NCBI RefSeq assembly: GCF_042678945.1
Contig: NZ_JBHTLM010000003.1
Coordinates: 124,001-188,000, forward strand
DNA length: 64,000 nt
Source: Fontibacillus puldeungensis
GTDB taxonomy: Bacteria > Bacillota > Bacilli > Paenibacillales > Paenibacillaceae
Direction of reading: 5' to 3'
Shown here: piece by piece, positions 58,586 to 64,000 of the stretch
Layout of the letters: each line of letters starts with the position of its first letter
How positions within the stretch are numbered: position 1 is the first letter of the stretch
Notes under the pieces: generated by a model
Told to the model about the DNA's origin: nothing
The model's database searches: none
Seen by the model: the letters and a program-made list of their open reading frames with translations, nothing else
Made by a program: the position numbers and the translations under genes

Positions 58586-59914
58586 ATGAAAGTGAGGACT
58601 AGAAAAGTGGGCTTTATACGTTCTTTTTTTCTGGAAATGCAAGAATGGTCCAGAAATATCAGGCTATTTTTTCTAGCAAATATCCTGTATCAAATTGGCA
58701 CCGGTATGTTCGGTGTGCTTTATAACCTTTACATACAAGGACTCGGCTATGGCGATGCCATGAACGGGCGCGTCGTCAGCATTCAGTCCTTAGCTACAGC
58801 GCTGTTGTTCGTACCTATCGGCATATGGGGGGACCGGACTAGTCACAAAAAAATACTTGTACTCGGTGCCTTGCTGAGTGGAATTGGCTTTATCCTCCGT
58901 TCGTTCTCATCCGGTGAAATCGCGTTAATCGGCTTCGCCGTATTCACAGGTCTGTTTGCGTCTTTTTTTCAAGTGTTGTCGATCCCCTTCCTGGCAGCGA
59001 ACGTGGACAGCAAGAAAAGACTGCGCATGTTCAGCTATTTTTCCTCCCTTGGTCTTGCTTCACAGGTGATCGGTAGCATGGGAGGCGGCGTTATTGCCGA
59101 TGCGCTCAGATCCATTGGCTTTACGAATTTACTCAGCCTGCGAACCGTGCTGGTCATGGGAGGAGCTGCCACCTTGGCTGCCTTCATTCCTATGCTATTC
59201 GTCCGTGAAAACGGCGGACCAAGCGCCGCTCAGCTTGACCAGAAATCTGCAAACAAACCGCCAAAACAATTGGTACATACCACCGCCGACGACTCTACTG
59301 GTGGGGCTGCAGCCGAATATCGTATGATCGCCCGCTTCGTTTTCGCGCAGCTGCTGATCGGCTTCGGCTCGGGCCTTGTTGTTCCTTATCTGAATTTGTA
59401 TTTCACCAACCGCTTCTCTATTTCGCTTTCGCTGATGAGCTTTCTGATATCGCTTGGGCAGGTCATGACAATCTTATCCATGCTGATCGGTCCAACTCTG
59501 GCAACCCGGGTCGGCCAGGTGAAAGCCGTCGTATGGTTCCAAATGTTGTCCCTGCCGTTCCTAGTGCTAACCGGCTTCACGAATTGGTTCGCCGTCGCCG
59601 CCATCAGCTTCCTGTTCCGGCAAGCGCTTATGAATGCGGCAAATCCGATCCAGTCCGCCATCATGATTGACCGAATCGGTGACAAACGGCGCGGCATCGC
59701 GAACTCGCTGACTCAGACCGCCTTCATGCTTGGCTGGGCCACGATGGGCCCCGTTCAGTCGCATTTGGTTACCACCTACGGAACGTACTGGGGTTATGCC
59801 ATTACGTTCAGCATTACCGGTTGTCTATACGCCGCCGCCTCATTTTTATATTATTTCATGTTCCGAAAACATGGCTATCGTGAGGTCGGTGATTTGGATA
59901 CTCCCCACAATTAA
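58586..59914 (+). CDS. MFS transporter
   Basis: A 442-residue twelve-helix transporter: FLANILYQIGTGMFGVLYNL, the signature PIGIWGDRTSHKKILVLGAL, and a cytoplasmic loop between halves (about 210-245). The ATG at 58586 has only a weak AGCTGGTAAG site; a later ATG at 58637 also fits. The family includes sugar and drug transporters; it neighbours xylan-degrading genes but is convergent with them. Confidence 0.8.
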   Translation: MKVRTRKVGFIRSFFLEMQEWSRNIRLFFLANILYQIGTGMFGVLYNLYIQGLGYGDAMNGRVVSIQSLATALLFVPIGIWGDRTSHKKILVLGALLSGIGFILRSFSSGEIALIGFAVFTGLFASFFQVLSIPFLAANVDSKKRLRMFSYFSSLGLASQVIGSMGGGVIADALRSIGFTNLLSLRTVLVMGGAATLAAFIPMLFVRENGGPSAAQLDQKSANKPPKQLVHTTADDSTGGAAAEYRMIARFVFAQLLIGFGSGLVVPYLNLYFTNRFSISLSLMSFLISLGQVMTILSMLIGPTLATRVGQVKAVVWFQMLSLPFLVLTGFTNWFAVAAISFLFRQALMNAANPIQSAIMIDRIGDKRRGIANSLTQTAFMLGWATMGPVQSHLVTTYGTYWGYAITFSITGCLYAAASFLYYFMFRKHGYREVGDLDTPHN

Positions 59915-59933
59915 CGGAAGTTTGACAAAAAAG

Positions 59934-59972
59934 CGACCTCATTCCCCACTTTAGCGGTGGATTATGAGGTCG
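59934..59972. terminator. Bidirectional terminator
   Basis: CGACCTCAT / ATGAGGTCG with an inner CCACT / GGTGG pair, between convergent genes. Confidence 0.75.
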
Positions 59973-59983
59973 TCCAATTTTGC

Positions 59984-61624
59984 TTATTTATTTATTCCAT
60001 CGGCGATATATTCGAAAAAGTCAAAATCAGCATAATGTTGGTGCTTAACATGATCGGCACAGGTCAAACCAACAAAACTGCCTGTAAACTCACCATACCT
60101 GCTGTACTCATCAGAGAATTTCGTAGTATCAAAGTCATTTCCTATTCGTGTATACACTTTGCCGTCATAACTCCATTCGAACCAAAGCTGGCGCTCTCTG
60201 ATATTCAGACGCATATAAATCGGGACGTCATTTACAGGTACCCGGGTACTCAACAACTCAGCCTTCTCCCCATTTTCCAAATGAATAATGGACAAGGCAC
60301 TTTGCCCCAAAGTTTCGCTGTAGTATTTTCTTAAATTGACATAGTTCATGTTATCGTAATACAAAATCAGACCGGCACTATGTTGAGGCACTTCAGGCAT
60401 AAACTCCATTTTTGTTGTCACCGTTGCATATACGGATGTCAATTTTCTGGCTAATATGCTTACCTTATTTAGAGATGCTCTTGATTCCTGACCGCGAATT
60501 CTTACATAACCCGGGCGCGCTTTTACATCAGCGAAGTGTTTCGGCATGATTCTTGGCGCATAGTATTGTATGCCCAATTCTCCTGAATCAAAATGGTCAA
60601 ACAAAGGAATTTCATTCACTGGGTATTCCGGCAGCTGGCTCTCAGGCACATATTCCTTGGCCAGATTACTGCCATCTTCCATCCTGAGCCACCCGTCCGC
60701 AGTCCACGCCATTTTCTGTATGGCCGTCTCGCGTCCCAGCGTACACCGAAGCTCCGGTACGAACGGTCGTGCACAGAGGTGAACCAGATAGACTTCACCA
60801 AACGGGGTTTCCACATAGCTCCCATGTCCTGATTTTTGCAGCACAGAATCCGGATTGAAATATTTAGGCTTTAAATGATCCGGATCATGCCTTTCATAGA
60901 AGTCACCTGGTATGGAGGTCACGATTGGATTCATTGGATCTTTTTCGTAAGGTCCCCACACATTTTTGGCTCTCCCCATAGTAACACTGTGGCCATAACC
61001 GGTACCGCCTTCAGCGCACATAATATAATAGTAATCCCCACGTTTTGTCAGATGCGGTGCTTCAATGCAGCCCCTGTCGGTCCCGCCTGTCCATATTCTT
61101 TTCGGGTAACCTACGATTTCTTTATTCTCGGTGGAATACTCTACCAGACAGATCGCTCCGGGCTTTTCATATCCCTCTCGGGTCTCCCATTCCAAGGATA
61201 CAATCCACTTCTTTCCATCAACATCATGCAGGATCGAGGCGTCAAATCCGGACGAATGCAGATAAACCGGCTCACTCCAGGGTCCTTTGATGTCTTTTGC
61301 CGTTATTATAAAATTATCAACATCAAAATATCTCGCATTCATGGAATTCATTACACCATATACAACATAAAACAGATCATCTTGCTCACTGTAGGTTAGA
61401 GAAGGAGCCCATATGCCTTTGGCAGATGGCAGTTTCTTCAAATCTACGACAGTGTCATCGGTCAGCACATGCGTGTACAGCTCCCAATTCTTCAAATCCC
61501 TAGAATGATAGATTGGAATCCCGGGGAACCATTCAAATGATGATACGGCCAGGTAATAATCGCCCCCTTTTCTGCAAATACAAGGATCGGGATTAAATCC
61601 CGGAAGTATAGGGTTTCTGATCAT
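59984..61624 (-). CDS. Glycoside hydrolase family 43 beta-xylosidase-like enzyme
   Basis: A 546-residue GH43 enzyme. The five-blade propeller (about 1-310) starts NPILPGFNPDPCICRKGGDY with the catalytic base Asp in NPDP, then WAPSLTYSEQDDLFYVVY, and GCIEAPHLTKRGDYYYIM with the catalytic Glu. A C-terminal beta-sandwich follows (about 330-540), as in GH43_11 xylosidases. No signal peptide. GGAAGGAG precedes the ATG. Second gene of a pair with GH5. Confidence 0.9.
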   Translation of the reverse strand: MIRNPILPGFNPDPCICRKGGDYYLAVSSFEWFPGIPIYHSRDLKNWELYTHVLTDDTVVDLKKLPSAKGIWAPSLTYSEQDDLFYVVYGVMNSMNARYFDVDNFIITAKDIKGPWSEPVYLHSSGFDASILHDVDGKKWIVSLEWETREGYEKPGAICLVEYSTENKEIVGYPKRIWTGGTDRGCIEAPHLTKRGDYYYIMCAEGGTGYGHSVTMGRAKNVWGPYEKDPMNPIVTSIPGDFYERHDPDHLKPKYFNPDSVLQKSGHGSYVETPFGEVYLVHLCARPFVPELRCTLGRETAIQKMAWTADGWLRMEDGSNLAKEYVPESQLPEYPVNEIPLFDHFDSGELGIQYYAPRIMPKHFADVKARPGYVRIRGQESRASLNKVSILARKLTSVYATVTTKMEFMPEVPQHSAGLILYYDNMNYVNLRKYYSETLGQSALSIIHLENGEKAELLSTRVPVNDVPIYMRLNIRERQLWFEWSYDGKVYTRIGNDFDTTKFSDEYSRYGEFTGSFVGLTCADHVKHQHYADFDFFEYIADGINK

Positions 61625-61640
61625 TCAGTACACTCCTTCC

Positions 61641-62807
61641 CTAGAACTCTCCGGGATACCAGCCAAGACTTACGGATTTTCCCAGATCCCAGCTATCCCA
61701 ACCGATCCAGCCCGGCTCATTGACCGTGTCCAACAACAATTTATAATTCCAATAAAAATGGCCGCTGATTTTTTTCCATGCTTCCAGCTGCGCTAATGCA
61801 ATCTGACTGTATAATTCTTTTCGACTTTCAGCATTCAATTTATCTTCACTTGCTTCAACTCCGTTAACGGGCGACAATCCACCTGCAGTGTCGATCCCGC
61901 AGCCATAGGAATTGAACAGGCTCCATTCTCCACAGATTACGGGAAAGTACTCCTGCATTTCCTCGATATCTCCGGTTAAATACTCTTCGACATATTTCTT
62001 ATACCCCTCAAGGGATTGTTCGCAACCGTACATTTCAGCCATCATCAAATACTGGTGCGTGTCCAGCACGACATTTTTGAATTCTGCTTCTCTCATGAAG
62101 TCCTTCCACGCTTTAAGCTCGAAACCATCATGAATGACAATAACCTTATCCTCCGGAAGATAACGACGCATTCTGCGATAGGCTTCCACATAAAACTCGC
62201 GCAGAAAATCCAAGGAAATGGGTGCACTGCCTGCCGCCAGCTCCAGATCTACTGGTTTATACCGATTCTGAATATCCATTGCATTCCAGGTCCGCTCGGT
62301 AATAGGCTCATTCAAAACACCTATTCCCCATAGGCTAGAGTTTGTTCCGTATCGGTTGGACAGCTTTTCAAGTAACTGAAGTGCAAATTCTACACTGTCA
62401 GGCTGCTGCGCCCATTTGCATACCCCGGAGATACCTCCATTATCAAAACCATTCTGGCTTCCCGGCACAGTATGAAGATCAATCAGTATCTTTAAACCGT
62501 ATTTCTCAGCCCATAAAAAAGCTCTATCCAGTTCTTCTACACAGCCGACAAATGGCGGACAATCTCCCATAATAAAGTACGGAATGGGGATGCGCACCGC
62601 GTTCATTCCAAAAGAACGGATCGCTGCAAAATCCCGCTCGGAGATGTATTCGCGACGATGCAATTTAATACGCGCCTCATAGACTTTTTGGGAAAGTTGG
62701 GTTGGTAGATAGTACTCATCCTCTGCCGTAGTACCTTCGAAAAGCCCCGGACTCATCCACTTCTCCAGCACTAGCCAATTTCCAAGGTTTACACCATTAA
62801 TATACAT
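61641..62807 (-). CDS. Glycoside hydrolase family 5 enzyme
   Basis: A 388-residue TIM-barrel glycosidase: INGVNLGNWLVLEKWMSPGL, MNAVRIPIPYFIMGD, GIGVLNEPITE (acid/base Glu) and FPVICGEWSLFNSYG (nucleophile Glu). The N-terminus is that of exo-beta-1,3-glucanase-like GH5 (GH5_9-type). No signal peptide. It precedes the GH43 gene by 17 nt. Confidence 0.88.
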   Translation of the reverse strand: MYINGVNLGNWLVLEKWMSPGLFEGTTAEDEYYLPTQLSQKVYEARIKLHRREYISERDFAAIRSFGMNAVRIPIPYFIMGDCPPFVGCVEELDRAFLWAEKYGLKILIDLHTVPGSQNGFDNGGISGVCKWAQQPDSVEFALQLLEKLSNRYGTNSSLWGIGVLNEPITERTWNAMDIQNRYKPVDLELAAGSAPISLDFLREFYVEAYRRMRRYLPEDKVIVIHDGFELKAWKDFMREAEFKNVVLDTHQYLMMAEMYGCEQSLEGYKKYVEEYLTGDIEEMQEYFPVICGEWSLFNSYGCGIDTAGGLSPVNGVEASEDKLNAESRKELYSQIALAQLEAWKKISGHFYWNYKLLLDTVNEPGWIGWDSWDLGKSVSLGWYPGEF

Positions 62808-62956
62808 ATACGTGTCCCCTTCTGGATTAAAATATTGAATTACATATTAAATTGTAGTGGGTAGGCCGTCTATCTTATATCACAAATCCCATGAATATAT
62901 CATAGAACTCAGACTTTTCTTTTGGTACACTACTTTTGAGAAAAGGGGGTTATCGC

Positions 62957-63757
62957 ATGATTAGTAAGGATGCATTGCTGGACAACAATATCGACACCGA
63001 GGCAGAACAAAGTGTAAAAAGACACTTTTCACATATACTGTTTCAAAATCAGGAAGTGGGAAAAATGCACAATCCATACGATCAGGAAGTCCGGGAAATC
63101 AGCAGTATTCGTAACGGTGATATGAAGCAGCTGGAAAAAAGCTTGAGCGAGAACTTCAAGGGTCATTATGGCGTTCTTGCCAAAGATCATCTTCGTTCCG
63201 TAAAAAATATATGCATTGTTGTAATCACACTGGCAAGCCGTGCCGCTATTGAAGGTGGCGTTTCTCCTGAGATCGCTTATTCTCTTAGTGACAGCTACAT
63301 CTATAAAATCGAAGAGTTATCTGATTCACAAACGATACAACGCTTGTGCCGCCAAGCAGAGTACGAATATACCCGGATGGTCCATCACATCAAACAACAG
63401 AGACATAGCAATCCCAGAAAGAAGAGCAACAACCCTCGGATTAATCAGTGTAAAGACTATATTTTCAAGCATCTTCATGAGAAAATCAGTATCAAAAATA
63501 TCGCACAAGAATTAAAAACGAATTCAAATTACTTGGCAGAACTATTCAGTCAAAGTGAGGGAATCACAATCAGAGATTTCATTATGCAAGAAAAAGTGAA
63601 TCTGGCGAAAAACCTTTTAATTTACTCAGAGTATTCATACAGTGAAATAGCAACCAATCTGGGCTTTTGCTCCCAGAGTCACTTTGGTCAAAATTTTAAA
63701 AATGTAACCCACCTCACACCCAGACAGTTTCGTGAAGTGTACGGTGTCAAGAGTTAA
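62957..63757 (+). CDS. AraC-family transcription regulator
   Basis: A 266-residue regulator. The N-terminal half has no cupin but a helical region (about 1-155); the C-terminal tandem HTH reads YIFKHLHEKISIKNIAQELK, TNSNYLAELFSQSEGITIRD and ATNLGFCSQSHFGQNFKNVT then HLTPRQFREVYG. The ATG at 62957 follows AAGGGGGTTATCGC. Divergent from GH5-GH43, which it probably activates. Confidence 0.88.
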   Translation: MISKDALLDNNIDTEAEQSVKRHFSHILFQNQEVGKMHNPYDQEVREISSIRNGDMKQLEKSLSENFKGHYGVLAKDHLRSVKNICIVVITLASRAAIEGGVSPEIAYSLSDSYIYKIEELSDSQTIQRLCRQAEYEYTRMVHHIKQQRHSNPRKKSNNPRINQCKDYIFKHLHEKISIKNIAQELKTNSNYLAELFSQSEGITIRDFIMQEKVNLAKNLLIYSEYSYSEIATNLGFCSQSHFGQNFKNVTHLTPRQFREVYGVKS

Positions 63758-63868
63758 GTATGTGAAATAGAAAATGCGAAAGATTCCAAGTCTCAATTCG
63801 ATCCATTCCGGCATCACCGTAATAAATCCCCCCGAATTCAAAATTGAGACACCAACAGGCGAAAAAAT

Positions 63869-63905
63869 GAAAGCCGCTACCCCTGCTTAATAGGGTGGCG
63901 GCTTC
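63869..63905. terminator. Bidirectional terminator
   Basis: AAGCCGCTACCC / GGGTGGCGGCTT, 12-bp stem with one G-U-type mismatch, between convergent genes. Confidence 0.8.
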
Positions 63906-63926
63906 ATGTTGCTCCTTCGTATTTTG

Positions 63927-64000
63927 CTAAATATAGCGTCTTACTTTTTTCATATAACTCATGTACTCTTCCCCAAATTTCTCTACGCACCATTTCTCTT
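63927..64000 (-). CDS. ICMT-like methyltransferase, C-terminal part
   Basis: The last 24 codons of a minus-strand gene cross the right edge: EKWCVEKFGEEYMSYMKKVR then RYI and stop. The E-x-W-x(3)-FG-x-EY-x(2)-Y-x(2)-V-x-R-Y-I ending is diagnostic of isoprenylcysteine carboxyl methyltransferase-type membrane methyltransferases. Confidence 0.75.
   Translation of the reverse strand, partial: EKWCVEKFGEEYMSYMKKVRRYI

Noticed and set aside
1..64000. CRISPR arrays, tRNA or rRNA genes
   Set aside because: No regularly spaced repeats, tRNA-like or rRNA-like sequence was noticed; short or diverged tRNAs could be missed by eye.

Overview
The window looks like a chromosomal segment of a low-to-mid GC endospore-forming member of the Bacilli, most like Paenibacillus or Brevibacillus. 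Evidence: an SspH-type small acid-soluble spore protein, strong AGGAGG-type ribosome binding sites with frequent TTG/GTG starts, a catDE-like quinone-stress operon, Bacilli-type regulators (HxlR, MarR, MerR, PadR, ArsR), an Rph-type rifampin phosphotransferase and xylan-degrading enzymes. No tRNA, rRNA or CRISPR array was seen. Everything here was read by eye from the sequence; no search or folding program was run.

Layout. 0-2.3 kb: HxlR regulator (partial) divergent from DoxX, ring-cleavage dioxygenase and FMN reductase genes. 2.3-4.6 kb: a dif-like 28-mer, sspH, a XerS-type recombinase and a small effector-binding protein. 4.7-14.4 kb: two divergent glycosylation operons. The minus operon has three GT2 genes (one with two GT2 domains, one with a Pro-rich GPGT tail), tandem paralogous GT4 genes and a fourth GT2. 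The plus operon has an unusual nucleotidyltransferase / NDK-like / kinase protein, an FkbM methyltransferase and a GT2. 14.8-18.5 kb: a four-gene defence-like operon (SMC-like ATPase with CPxC hook, small winged-helix-like protein, nuclease-like protein, small beta-rich protein) resembling ABC-three-component systems. 18.5-21.7 kb: IS-end-like relics, a broken gene, an MFS pump behind a 7-codon leader peptide, and a dead vapBC-type pair.

22.6-26.2 kb: a tyrosine recombinase and two single genes (PhzF-like, esterase-like), each separated by a short CGTTAGCT(T/C)AA(C/T)G repeat. The same repeat, in the same orientation, also borders the arsenic island (34.7 and 38.5 kb) and the next module (41.3 kb). 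26.2-33.1 kb is strongly decayed: broken DUF5713-like, MerR, monooxygenase and sigma-factor genes lie among intact DUF6273, nitroreductase and MarR genes. 33.4 kb: a lone GT4. 34.9-38.1 kb: arsenic island arsR-arsC-acr3 facing arsM-arsR, with an acetyltransferase remnant. 38.6-41.2 kb: PAP2 phosphatase, a 34-codon ORF, response regulator and histidine kinase.

41.4-52 kb: small stress and resistance modules. These are two methyltransferases (one behind a leader terminator), MarR-PNPOx-hydrolase, a PadR/DUF1048/ABC exporter operon with repeated operators, MerR-DUF554, a flavodoxin-fold oxidoreductase with an aldo-keto reductase, and a divergent TetR. 52-64 kb: CE2-type esterase, rph, GNAT, YczE-like membrane protein, a frameshifted gene, MFS transporter, GH43 and GH5 glycosidases with a divergent AraC regulator, and the end of an ICMT-like methyltransferase. 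The whole reads as an accessory-rich region of small interchangeable modules, most of them for stress, resistance, defence or surface glycosylation.
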